Source: a virus. Taken from it: a stretch of 31,096 nt of DNA. The translations under genes were made by a program, and so were the position numbers. A model generated the notes under the pieces. It was not told the origin of the DNA and did not search any database. It saw only the letters and a program-made list of their open reading frames with translations. Each line of letters opens with the position of its first letter. Positions within the stretch are counted from its first letter, which is position 1. Below are positions 16,706-23,456 of this stretch, in pieces. Where the stretch lies: the IMG/VR virus record IMGVR_UViG_3300036766_000242, positions 1 through 31,096 of that record; one strand, written 5' to 3'.

Positions 16706-16754
16706 GGCAAGGCTTTGGACTTGCCGCGCAGTTTAACGCGGGGTTTCCCCCGCG
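16706..16754 (-). other. Two hairpins between small genes
   Basis: A perfect 7-bp GC stem with a 4-base loop (16737-16743 with 16748-16754) and a 6-bp stem with an 8-base loop (16706-16711 with 16720-16725) lie in the gap between the 51- and 44-residue genes. Neither is followed by a T run on the minus strand, so they are probably mRNA structures and not terminators; the second abuts the ribosome binding site of the next gene. Confidence 0.5.
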
Positions 16755-16761
16755 CCCATCA

Positions 16762-16917
16762 CTATTCGGCGGGTTCTCCGTCGACGGTTTCTTGGCTGTC
16801 ACGCCATTCCCGAAACTTCTCGGCGATGAATTCCTGTGCTTCTTTCAGCGAGGAAAAGTAGACAGAAACGTTCCACCCCTTTTCCAGCTTCTCAACTTTC
16901 GCTTTGAACTGTGCCAT
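16762..16917 (-). CDS. Small hypothetical protein
   Basis: A 51-residue protein with a GGAGG site 6 bases before the ATG at 16917. It reads 'MAQFKAKVEKLEKGWNVSVY' and then a charged helix ('SLKEAQEFIAEKFREW'). The beta-hairpin-plus-helix form is common in small phage proteins, but no family is recognised. It ends with TAG before a hairpin-rich gap. Confidence 0.7.
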   Translation of the reverse strand: MAQFKAKVEKLEKGWNVSVYFSSLKEAQEFIAEKFREWRDSQETVDGEPAE

Positions 16918-16931
16918 TGTATTCCTCCATT

Positions 16932-17345
16932 TTATTTTCTTAGGCCACATCTTCTGGCCAAAATTGCGCGGCATTTCATACAGCAGACAACTCTCATCCC
17001 CATTTTTAGTGAATAGCGGTATTTTCTCAATTCCCTATTGAATGTCGAATCGCAAACAAAACATTCAAGCTCTACCTTCGGGGCCGTGGACATCCCCTTA
17101 TTCCAAGCTGGGAAATAATCCCTTTTCTTTCCAAGGTTATGTTTTCGGCTATGAGTTCCACGTTCCATCACCTCAAGATTACACGCCCGATTGTCGAGTC
17201 TATTTCCGTTTATATGGTGGATAACCTCGATTGGGCTTAACTTTCTGTTAAGATATTTTTCCATGACAAGCCTGTGTTCAAGCATGCCCCAGCCATTCCT
17301 GAAATAAACCATCCGGTATCCTTTGTTTGTGACATATTTTCTCAT
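16932..17345 (-). CDS. HNH homing-type endonuclease
   Basis: A 137-residue protein starting at the ATG at 17345, placed by an AAGGAA site. It has the layout of free-standing phage HNH homing nucleases: a 'KGYRMVYFRNG' hairpin, 'LEHRLVMEKYLNRKLSPIEV', then 'IHHINGNRLDNRACNLEVM' with the HNH-core His pair and Asn, and 'GTHSRKH'. The C-terminal 50 residues carry a Cys-x2-Cys ('CFVCDSTF') and a later 'CCMKCR', a zinc element. It sits between unrelated genes, as a mobile gene would. No intron or interrupted flanking gene is visible. Confidence 0.85.
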   Translation of the reverse strand: MRKYVTNKGYRMVYFRNGWGMLEHRLVMEKYLNRKLSPIEVIHHINGNRLDNRACNLEVMERGTHSRKHNLGKKRDYFPAWNKGMSTAPKVELECFVCDSTFNRELRKYRYSLKMGMRVVCCMKCRAILARRCGLRK

Positions 17346-17346
17346 T

Positions 17347-17424
17347 TTAAATTCCTTCGGCCTGAGTTTGGACAGGCTCTGCTGGTTTAGTGAAGCGAGG
17401 GTTGCGCGTCCCCGCCCCACCCAT
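17347..17424 (-). CDS. Possible 25-residue peptide
   Basis: A short frame ('MGGAGTRNPRFTKPAEPVQT' then five residues) fills the gap between the amidotransferase and HNH genes. It has no clear ribosome binding site, and the stop runs into the HNH start region. Weak support; it may be only leader sequence. Confidence 0.25.
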   Translation of the reverse strand: MGGAGTRNPRFTKPAEPVQTQAEGI

Positions 17425-17432
17425 CACCGTTT

Positions 17433-18734
17433 TCACTCATTTGGAGGAGAGACAACGGCCAAATCTCTTTCCTCTTGAACTGAGGCCGTGTCCCTGTTCT
17501 TAAACGCAAACTTCTCGCACTCACACGAAACACCCTTCTCCATGACGTAGCACGCGTCCCAGCTATCATGGTATTCGGCTTCGTGGCCGCAAGTGCATAA
17601 GGCCAGATTGTCTGGAACCATCCTTGAGCCTTCCTCCAAAAGACCGGCGACACTCGATCCCTCCACTTCTGCAACCGGCAAGAGCTTCATGCAGGGGCAA
17701 TTTGTTATCCGACACGACATATTGTTACCGGGGAAGTGCGCGACTTCTGAATGGCCGCACTCACACAAGATAAGAGGTTCGGGGATTGGCTCCTCCCACA
17801 ACTCCATCTTGTTTGCTCTCGACTTTATTTCCTCCACCCGCTTGTCAACGAAGTCGTTGCAGGTGCAAAGAGTCGCGCCCGAATCTGTGTTCGGAACCTC
17901 AACTTTCTCCATGCACATCCACCCGCCCGTCGTGGTATTGACGGATTCATGCTTCTCCCCTATGTGGCCGCAAATACAAACCGCGTTATCAGAAGGCTTC
18001 GGAGACTTCTTGGCGTTACCAATCGCTCGGTTAACCCACTCGTACTCGCCTTTGTATCCGCCGTTGTAATAGCCGTAGAATTCGCTCTCGCTGGCATATG
18101 TGTATGCGAAGGATTTGTTTTCCGGCACCTGAACGGCCTTGATTATCTCGCCGCCGCCGATGGTGTAGATAAGCCCTTCGGTCAGAGACTTGATTTTCTC
18201 GCAACCGATTTCTTTCAGGAAGTCATCTTCGCTGGCGATATACATACCGCCCTTCTTCATGCCGCGAAACAACGGGTTTCCCTTCCGGTAGGCAAAGAGC
18301 TTGTTCCCATCAATCCAAACGAGGGCGATTGAGCCGACGTACTTGGAAAAGTCCTTTGCTTTTATGCCGTGGATAAGCGACTGGCTGTCAACGGCATACT
18401 TGCCGAACTCTTTGTAATTGTTGATGATACCGTTGTGCGCGAAGGCAATCCCCTCCATCAGAAACGGATGGGCGTTGGCTTGCGTGACCGCGCCCGTGGT
18501 TGCCGTCCGTGTGTGGCCGATAAGGGTACCCGATTGAGCCGCCCGATTGACGAACTCATGGAATTCTATCTCGAAGGCTGTTATCGGGTGCTTCGTCGTT
18601 TTCTCAACGCGGATTCCGCCGAGTTGGTACCACGCCAATCCTGCCGACTCTGTTCCTCGCTTGGCGTTAAGGCACCCCAGCGCGGCAATCATGCACGGGT
18701 TAAGCTTCCCGCTCCCTGCAAGTATGCCGCACAT
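17433..18734 (-). CDS. Class II glutamine amidotransferase with three C-terminal zinc motifs
   Basis: A 433-residue protein. Residues 1-230 form an Ntn-hydrolase glutaminase domain like GlmS or PurF: Cys2 as nucleophile after Met removal, 'GHTRTATTG' (73-81), 'NAHP' (87-90) and 'AHNGIINN' (99-106). This domain frees ammonia from glutamine. No sugar-isomerase or phosphoribosyl domain follows. Instead residues 253-410 hold three copies of a Cys-x-Cys-Gly-His...His...Cys...Cys-x-Cys unit (starting at Cys253, Cys324 and Cys380), likely small zinc-binding domains. It is coupled by TAATG to the amidoligase, so it probably supplies the nitrogen for amide formation while the zinc repeats bind a partner or target. 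I do not know of this exact fusion. Confidence 0.85.
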   Translation of the reverse strand: MCGILAGSGKLNPCMIAALGCLNAKRGTESAGLAWYQLGGIRVEKTTKHPITAFEIEFHEFVNRAAQSGTLIGHTRTATTGAVTQANAHPFLMEGIAFAHNGIINNYKEFGKYAVDSQSLIHGIKAKDFSKYVGSIALVWIDGNKLFAYRKGNPLFRGMKKGGMYIASEDDFLKEIGCEKIKSLTEGLIYTIGGGEIIKAVQVPENKSFAYTYASESEFYGYYNGGYKGEYEWVNRAIGNAKKSPKPSDNAVCICGHIGEKHESVNTTTGGWMCMEKVEVPNTDSGATLCTCNDFVDKRVEEIKSRANKMELWEEPIPEPLILCECGHSEVAHFPGNNMSCRITNCPCMKLLPVAEVEGSSVAGLLEEGSRMVPDNLALCTCGHEAEYHDSWDACYVMEKGVSCECEKFAFKNRDTASVQEERDLAVVSPPNE

Positions 18735-19840
18735 TAGAACGGCCCCCCGCCTGTAGTTGAACCGGAAGTAACCGGCTCATCCGAGGCGTCCGTTTCAGAA
18801 TGTTCCTCGTTACCCTCCGTAACTCTAACGAGATTCGGGTTGCCTAGGTTAATACCCTCTCCCTGCTCTCTCGCTTCCTCCATTTCTCTTTGCGCCCGCC
18901 GCCGATTGCGTTCTTCTCTGTGGTCTTGGCACTCGAAACAATGGCAACCACGAACCGGTATCCGTGGACTTCTATAACCGCCATAAACCGGATCGGGTTG
19001 CTGAACGTGGTATCGGTCGCGGAACGCCTGATTTTCTTCGTCGGTCATCAGAATTCTTCTTTCCGTGTCGTTGACGGCGGAAAGCCCGCCCGATATATCA
19101 GCCGGTCTAAGCAGGCCGACTTTCCGGGCAAGCTCAACGGCCAGCTGGACGCCTTCTCCGCCAGAATTGAGACGAACCCTTTTGACTTTTCTGAACGTCC
19201 TTCTTATCTCGCTGATTTCAACGTCCATTCTTGACGGGTCTTCAATCAAGAAGTACGCCCCCCTGCTCATTTCCATACACGCCGCTATCCACGCCATGAG
19301 GATAGAGAACCTTTTTGTGTCTCCCATGAGCCGGAACTCAACGGTGCGTATGCCGTTCGGCCTGAATATTTCAACAACGTTCAGCCATTGGTAACGGAGC
19401 GCGTTATCGCTTTTACAGTGATAGAATTTTGTTTTCATCGTCCCATCTTGAACGACGACTCCATCCCATTTTCTGCAATAACTATTTCCTCGGCGCGAGA
19501 TTGGAGCAGCGTCAAACGCTTCGTCCTCGACGTGGCGGGCCAAGGCGACAAGCCATGCGGCCCATAGGCGGGATTTTTCTTGATTGTTTCTTAAGGCAAG
19601 GTGGACATGAAAGCCGCAGGAATTGTCAACGGTCACGTCCCTAAAGGAAACAAGGCGGCGGAGAAGCATCAAACCCTTCTCCGGGTCGTCGACGACTCTT
19701 TCGCAGAGCCGGTACTCTAGTCCGTCCCCGTGGACGCTCCCGTCTGAACCAAGTATGATTCCTTCTGGAACATCATCGTCGCGAACCCCGCCGGTTGCCT
19801 CCAACTCCCACCCCATACTGAACTGTATATTCTCTGGCAT
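18734..19840 (-). CDS. Amidoligase, glutamine synthetase-like (COOH-NH2 ligase) family
   Basis: A 368-residue protein; the start at 19840 is chosen for its GGAGG site, although the frame continues to a GTG at 19942. Motifs of the GS-like amidoligase fold appear in order: 'GWELEATGG' (Glu12, Glu14), 'GSDGSVHGDGLEYRL' (residues 31-45), 'NSCGFHVHLAL' (Cys75-His80) and 'RTVEFRLMG' (165-173). These bind ATP, metal and substrate; the family joins a carboxylate to an amine. The C-terminal third is a separate, disordered-looking region with 'CHCFEC' (299-304) and a charged helix. The next gene encodes a glutamine amidotransferase with a TAATG junction, and Iyer and colleagues described such pairs. 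The substrate, perhaps cell-wall peptide or a protein, is unknown. Confidence 0.8.
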   Translation of the reverse strand: MPENIQFSMGWELEATGGVRDDDVPEGIILGSDGSVHGDGLEYRLCERVVDDPEKGLMLLRRLVSFRDVTVDNSCGFHVHLALRNNQEKSRLWAAWLVALARHVEDEAFDAAPISRRGNSYCRKWDGVVVQDGTMKTKFYHCKSDNALRYQWLNVVEIFRPNGIRTVEFRLMGDTKRFSILMAWIAACMEMSRGAYFLIEDPSRMDVEISEIRRTFRKVKRVRLNSGGEGVQLAVELARKVGLLRPADISGGLSAVNDTERRILMTDEENQAFRDRYHVQQPDPVYGGYRSPRIPVRGCHCFECQDHREERNRRRAQREMEEAREQGEGINLGNPNLVRVTEGNEEHSETDASDEPVTSGSTTGGGPF

Positions 19841-19934
19841 TTTTTCTTCCTCCAAGTTTTGCTCAGGAAGCGTGCCGAACAAGGAAAACAAGACTTCGCT
19901 TTGCCATGTCCGGCATCCCTCCAATTCTTCTCTC

Positions 19935-20264
19935 TCAGGCACCTATTAACTTAGGCTGTTCTTTTGCGGATAACGCCCTCCCGCGTATTTCCGGGTTCTG
20001 CAAATTCCATCGCCCATTTATAACGACGTACTTCGCGGAAACGACTTGAATCTTTCCGTGACGGCCCTTGTAAAGAGCGCACACCTTGTCTTTCTCAAGC
20101 AACTTGCAGACTGTCTTTATGGTCGAGCGTTTCAGCTTGACCCCGCTTCCTTTCTTTCTTTTCAGGCGTTCGATGACATCCTGTATACGGCTTTCGTCAA
20201 TGCCCGCGTCCGCCATCCGGCCTACCAGTTTGGCGATTGTCACTTTTGTTCTTACGTCACCCAT
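19935..20264 (-). CDS. Hypothetical basic protein
   Basis: This 109-residue protein has a GGAGG site before its ATG. The N-terminal half is helical and rich in Lys and Arg ('IQDVIERLKRKKGSGVKLKR'); the layout with 'STIKTVCKLLEKDKVCALYK' looks like a small winged-helix-type domain, but no family is recognised. It lies between the XRE regulator and the amidoligase in one operon and might be a second DNA-binding protein. Confidence 0.65.
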   Translation of the reverse strand: MGDVRTKVTIAKLVGRMADAGIDESRIQDVIERLKRKKGSGVKLKRSTIKTVCKLLEKDKVCALYKGRHGKIQVVSAKYVVINGRWNLQNPEIRGRALSAKEQPKLIGA

Positions 20265-20280
20265 TTTTTTCTCTCCTCCT

Positions 20281-20487
20281 TTACGGCTTGTTTGTTTTTA
20301 TCTCGCCCAAAAAATTCTGGACGAGCTTAAAAGTGGACGGATTCATCTTCACCTGACGGCCCCGAAGCCAGCTATTCAGGCTTGCCATTGTGACCCCGAT
20401 TTGATGGGCCACGTCCTCTTGAGAACAGCCTGACTTCTCAATAAAATCGTTCAGGGCTTTTTTCATTTCTTCTGTCATGTTCGGCAT
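20281..20487 (-). CDS. XRE-family helix-turn-helix regulator
   Basis: A 68-residue single-domain protein. 'SGCSQEDVAHQIGVTMASLN' followed by 'SWLRGRQVKMNPST' is the helix-turn-helix of the Cro/C1 family (residues about 19-50), with Gln23 and the turn Gly in normal positions. Cro-size proteins of this kind bind operators as dimers. It probably controls its own operon; the repeat at 20741-20770 is a candidate site. No larger CI-like repressor is seen, so whether this phage is temperate is unknown. Confidence 0.8.
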   Translation of the reverse strand: MPNMTEEMKKALNDFIEKSGCSQEDVAHQIGVTMASLNSWLRGRQVKMNPSTFKLVQNFLGEIKTNKP

Positions 20488-20609
20488 TATTTATCTTCCC
20501 CCTTGAAATTTTCAACTTCGCGAATGTAATCAACAACGGCTTCACTCCACCCGTCAATATGGTTCCACGCCCCGTAACCGACGCCGTTCTTGTTTGTGGA
20601 CACGTTCAC
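20487..20609 (-). CDS. Small hypothetical protein, possibly frameshifted with the preceding ORF
   Basis: About 40 residues from the GTG at 20609, reading 'NVSTNKNGVGYGAWNHIDGW' and then an acidic helix. The frame remains open further upstream (to near 20650) and there reads 'RTPRDTILHWVGKV', which looks coding; possible starts there are GTG (20618) or TTG (20627), neither with a good ribosome binding site. Together with the 21-residue ORF before it this could be one protein of about 60 residues split by a one-base change. Its stop codon overlaps the XRE start as TAATG. Confidence 0.45.
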   Translation of the reverse strand: MNVSTNKNGVGYGAWNHIDGWSEAVVDYIREVENFKGEDK

Positions 20610-20671
20610 CTTTCCCACCCAATGCAAGATGGTGTCTCTCGGCGTTCTTGCTCGAACTTAATTTTTTCCAT
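20606..20671 (-). CDS. First small ORF of the XRE operon
   Basis: A 21-residue peptide ('MEKIKFEQERRETPSCIGWE' plus one Arg) with a strong GGAGG site before its ATG. Its stop overlaps a GTG in another frame that opens the 20487-20609 peptide, so it may be a leader peptide coupled to it, or the N-terminal part of one protein broken by a frameshift. The latter is attractive because the second frame reads sensibly upstream of its GTG. Confidence 0.45.
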   Translation of the reverse strand: MEKIKFEQERRETPSCIGWER

Positions 20672-20706
20672 TTTAATTTTCCTCCAAGTTTTTGTTGCCT
20701 GAAATA

Positions 20707-20734
20707 AGTTTAACAATTTAAAAACCTTTTGCAA
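20707..20734 (-). promoter_or_regulatory. Promoter candidate for the XRE/amidoligase operon
   Basis: On the minus strand TTGCAA (20729-20734) and TAAACT (20707-20712) are 16 bases apart, each matching the sigma-70 consensus at four of six positions. They sit in an AT-rich gap upstream of the small ORFs and the XRE gene, next to the inverted repeat at 20741-20770. No other promoter is needed for this operon. Confidence 0.4.
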
Positions 20735-20740
20735 CATCCT

Positions 20741-20770
20741 TTTCAAAATAGTTTGCACCGAGTTTTGAAA
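20741..20770. promoter_or_regulatory. Operator-like inverted repeat upstream of XRE operon
   Basis: TTTCAAAA (20741-20748) and TTTTGAAA (20763-20770) form a perfect 8-bp inverted repeat with a 14-base spacer. It lies just upstream of a promoter candidate and about 250 bases before the XRE regulator gene, so it could be that protein's operator. The 237 bases between 20672 and 20908 hold no gene I can support. Confidence 0.4.
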
Positions 20771-20908
20771 GCATTTTTTAAAACGGATTCCTAAATTGAC
20801 CAAGGCTGGGTTTTGGGGTGCCAGCGTCCGCCGAACGACCCCATCGGCCCGCCTTGCCTAAATTTGAGGCCGTCCTTTTGAGCCTGTTTGGTTGTTTGGA
20901 ACCGAAAA

Positions 20909-22318
20909 TCACGAAATTGCTCCTTTTGGGATTTCCCAACCGGCGCGGCGATGTTCTCTTTTCAGGCCAAAAAACTTATAAACGACGTTTCCGTTGGCGT
21001 CTTTTTCCACCGGCCTGATTGCGCCTTGGAAATAAGTTAGCGGGCCGCGCTCGGCTGTGGGGTTGTTCCACGTCTCTTTGAGAATATCCGCCCATGTCAA
21101 ATGACGCCGGATATAAGCAATCTTTGGCCCCGCGCCAAAATTAATCATTTTGGAAGCCAGATAATCGTAAGCCCACGCGGGGACAATATCTTCAAGATGG
21201 ATTAGCTTACCTGTTCGCATGGATTCGACAAGCCGGTTCGTTGCTTGATTTTCCTGCCAATTTCCAAAGACCGGATCGGCTGGATTTATTCCGCAACAAC
21301 ACCCGAAGTCGTTAAGCTGTTTCCAAACCGGATCGCTCACGCCAACGTCCAGGCCGTTCTTTTTGGCGTAGTCGTGAATGTCGTGCATTATTTCTTCCGT
21401 CCATAAATAGCTGGGGCGTGTGCAGGCTTGAAGCTTGCCAAAACTCGAATAGATTTTTTTGAAGTCGCGGCCAGCAATTCGGTTCATCAGTTCCCACTTC
21501 CACTTTTTTTCTTTAGGCAGGGTCATCGGATAAAAACCAACCTCGTAACTGATGGCCTTGGCCCCCGCCTTCGCCGCCCGATCAATCAAGATTCGGTGTC
21601 CGCCGCCCTTATCCGTTATCCCCTGCATAATGGGCCGCATCCTCAAACTCGTTTTGACGCCATGAGAAGAAAGCCATTCCATCGCCTGAAAACGCTGGCT
21701 TGTGGAAGGCGCGAATCTTTCCACCTGCTTCGCCACCGCGTCATCGTTCGTGATAATGCTGAACGCCACCCAAAACAAATGAGGAGCTTGCATGATGGCC
21801 TTCTGGTAATCAGGGAGAAGAAAAATTCCGCTCTTTGTGGACATCCTTACCGGCTGGTTGTATTTGACGGCCAGATTAATAAACTTGAGGAGCCAGCCCT
21901 GATTCTGCTCAATGCTGTCCCCCGCGTCACAAAGCCCGCCGAGTTGAACCGGACAAGGATAACCGCTCGCGTTGCGCTTGTCGTACTTGAGGCTCTTTCG
22001 GAAGTGTTCGCCGTCTTTGCCGCCTTCCCCCGCAAATATCCGCTCAAGTTTGTTAAGGGAAGTTTGGCCGACGGTATCCTTTCCCTTAACCGCGCTATGG
22101 CCCAAAATGTTATCGCTGAAGCAATAGAGGCACTCATAAGCGCAGACCGAATGACTGTCAATCGTAACGGGAAGCGCGCAATCGAAACCATCGGCAGTAT
22201 TGCGTATCCCGTTATAGTCCCGCAACGGGGCGCGGACTTCTTTGCACTTTTGGGAATTGGGGCAATTCAGACTGAACGCCCGACATTCTCGGCAGACCTG
22301 CGCTTCCTCAAATCTCAT
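20909..22318 (-). CDS. Radical SAM enzyme (spore photoproduct lyase-like branch)
   Basis: This 469-residue protein has the radical SAM cluster motif 'CAYECLYCF' (Cys59-x3-Cys63-x2-Cys66), which binds the 4Fe-4S cluster that cleaves S-adenosylmethionine. The following 'GLCDAGDSIEQNQG' and 'PVRMSTKSG' (about 128-164) fit the strand pattern of the SPL/Rv2578c-like group. Four N-terminal cysteines (9, 12, 19, 25) and a late 'CCCG' (340-342) with Cys299 could bind another cluster or zinc. The last 100 residues are an extra domain. The substrate is unknown; a modified base in DNA or a tRNA is possible, given the ParB-like partner whose gene overlaps this one by 4 bases. Phage Gp37/Gp68 proteins (DUF5131) are an alternative relative, not excluded. 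The enzyme is the last gene before a regulatory gap. Confidence 0.85.
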   Translation of the reverse strand: MRFEEAQVCRECRAFSLNCPNSQKCKEVRAPLRDYNGIRNTADGFDCALPVTIDSHSVCAYECLYCFSDNILGHSAVKGKDTVGQTSLNKLERIFAGEGGKDGEHFRKSLKYDKRNASGYPCPVQLGGLCDAGDSIEQNQGWLLKFINLAVKYNQPVRMSTKSGIFLLPDYQKAIMQAPHLFWVAFSIITNDDAVAKQVERFAPSTSQRFQAMEWLSSHGVKTSLRMRPIMQGITDKGGGHRILIDRAAKAGAKAISYEVGFYPMTLPKEKKWKWELMNRIAGRDFKKIYSSFGKLQACTRPSYLWTEEIMHDIHDYAKKNGLDVGVSDPVWKQLNDFGCCCGINPADPVFGNWQENQATNRLVESMRTGKLIHLEDIVPAWAYDYLASKMINFGAGPKIAYIRRHLTWADILKETWNNPTAERGPLTYFQGAIRPVEKDANGNVVYKFFGLKREHRRAGWEIPKGAIS

Positions 22319-22911
22319 AGGATTTTTTTCTTGAAGTATTCGGGGTCGATTTCGTGCGGGGTTTTTAAGACGCCCAGCTGCATCAACTCGTCGGAAAAGG
22401 TTTTGAATGTGGCTTCATCATTGTAAAACTCCACATAAAAATAAAACTCATTCCCAAGAGATTTTTTCTTTTCGCTGTCCTCAAAGACGGGCCTCATCAT
22501 CGAGGCCAAATTGATGTTGAGGTTCTTTAAATCAATTTCGTCGAAACCGGTCAGGGTAACGTCCATGCCATTGTCCGACAAATCCTTGAAAACAGCTTCC
22601 AGCTTTGCGCTGTCCCATTCGCCCGAAATTTTGTTCAGGGCGATGTTGAGAGCCTTCTCTTTGTTCAGGTCTGGAATGTTCACCACGGAAACGTCAACCT
22701 CCCTTACGCCCTTTTCCCTTAGAACGGCAAGACGTTGATGGCCCCCGACAAGATTGCCCGTCGCCATATTCCAGACAAGCGGTTCAACCAAATCGAATTC
22801 TTCAATACTTCGTTTTATCTGCTCGTACTCAACGTCTCCGGGTTTCAGCTCTTTTCTCGGATTGTACGGAGAAGGATTTAGGTGTTCGATTGCGACCTTT
22901 CTGATTTCCAT
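22315..22911 (-). CDS. ParB/Srx-like nuclease-domain protein
   Basis: A 198-residue protein with the phage type of ParB/sulfiredoxin-like domain: 'HLNPSPYNPRKELKPGD' at the N-terminus, then 'FDLVEPLVWN' and the key loop 'NLVGGHQRLAVL' (GGHQR at 56-60), then 'ALNIALNKISGEWD'. In phages this form is often next to or fused with DNA methylases. The domain can bind or hydrolyse nucleotides; here a DNA-modification or nucleotide-handling role is more likely than plasmid partitioning. The last 60 residues are a separate region. The start at 22911 forms TAATG with the gene before it, and its end overlaps the radical SAM start by 4 bases, a sign that the two proteins act together. Confidence 0.85.
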   Translation of the reverse strand: MEIRKVAIEHLNPSPYNPRKELKPGDVEYEQIKRSIEEFDLVEPLVWNMATGNLVGGHQRLAVLREKGVREVDVSVVNIPDLNKEKALNIALNKISGEWDSAKLEAVFKDLSDNGMDVTLTGFDEIDLKNLNINLASMMRPVFEDSEKKKSLGNEFYFYVEFYNDEATFKTFSDELMQLGVLKTPHEIDPEYFKKKIL

Positions 22912-23264
22912 TACTGCTTCCACGGGTCTTTCAATGATCCCGCCTCCACAAGTTCCGCGCCCAATCCTTTAGCGACCGCTTCCTCAACGAGCTTCGCTGG
23001 AATCTCAAGGGCCACGCCAATCTTCCGGCAATTTTCCATCGCCAGAATAAAGTCATGGGCGTTCAGACCGGTTGCCTTGTCAGCCTTCAAGCCGGTTTCC
23101 ACCCTCCAAAACGGTCGACGCTCTAAAACCTTCTGTTTCGGCGTCCCGTTGATTGTCCAGTGAGCGACGGCCAGCCTTGTCAAGCCGCCTGATTTTTCAG
23201 TTTCTTCAATCGGCTCGATAACCTTGTATTCAAACGTCTTTGGTAGTTCGTATTTTTTAGCCAT
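22911..23264 (-). CDS. Hypothetical early protein
   Basis: A 117-residue protein in the early operon, with GGAGG upstream and a TAATG junction to the ParB-like gene. It contains 'VAHWTINGTPKQKVLERRPF' and 'KATGLNAHDFILAMENCRKI', then 'AKLVEEAVAKGLGAELVEAG'. The pattern suggests a mixed alpha-beta fold with a C-terminal amphipathic helix. I do not recognise the family. Direct junction with the ParB-like and radical SAM genes suggests it may work with them. Confidence 0.7.
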   Translation of the reverse strand: MAKKYELPKTFEYKVIEPIEETEKSGGLTRLAVAHWTINGTPKQKVLERRPFWRVETGLKADKATGLNAHDFILAMENCRKIGVALEIPAKLVEEAVAKGLGAELVEAGSLKDPWKQ

Positions 23265-23349
23265 TTATTTTCTCGGCCTCCTTTAAGTATTTTTGAATTG
23301 CTTTCCTGACTTCGTGGGGTTCAAGGTCTTGATTTAAAATCCAATCCAT
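23257..23349 (-). CDS. Small helical peptide in frame after amber codon
   Basis: A 30-residue reading frame beginning 'MDWILNQDLEPHEVRKAIQK', with its ATG 9 bases after the amber stop of the preceding peptide and in the same frame. An AGGA sequence 7 bases upstream could serve as ribosome binding site. The stop overlaps the start of the next gene. It may be a separate peptide or the C-terminal half of the 'SNLPPGV' protein made by readthrough or lost to an amber mutation. Confidence 0.5.
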   Translation of the reverse strand: MDWILNQDLEPHEVRKAIQKYLKEAEKING

Positions 23350-23358
23350 CACCTCGTC

Positions 23359-23430
23359 CTATTCTTGGTCTTCTGGGCGGTTTCCGGGTAACATGGATTC
23401 TGTTACTCCGGGCGGTAAATTGCTTGACAT
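23359..23430 (-). CDS. Very small 'SNLPPGVTESM' family peptide, ended by amber codon
   Basis: A 23-residue peptide, 'MSSNLPPGVTESMLPGNRPE' plus three residues, with a perfect GGAGG site 5 bases before the ATG. 'SNLPPGVT..M.PGNRPED' is a motif I recognise from small phage proteins of unknown function. The frame ends in TAG and then continues open, without a shift, into the 23257-23349 peptide; the two may be halves of one protein of about 54 residues interrupted by an amber codon. A short inverted repeat (ACCTG/CAGGT) lies just upstream of the ribosome binding site. Confidence 0.7.
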   Translation of the reverse strand: MSSNLPPGVTESMLPGNRPEDQE

Positions 23431-23456
23431 GATTTCCTCCTACCTGACCGAACAGG

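Noticed and set aside
19841-19942. Longer N-terminus of the amidoligase from GTG 19942
   Set aside because: The frame is open but the strong GGAGG site lies just before ATG 19840, and the family motifs begin right after that start.
21428-22426. Long plus-strand reading frame of 332 codons opposite the radical SAM gene
   Set aside because: It is antisense to a gene with clear motifs and tight coupling; its own product is Arg/His/Pro-rich with no domain pattern and lacks a ribosome binding site.
23359-23361. Alternative genetic code with TAG read as an amino acid
   Set aside because: TAG ends several well-placed genes at expected lengths in this window, so genome-wide recoding does not fit; only a local event remains possible.
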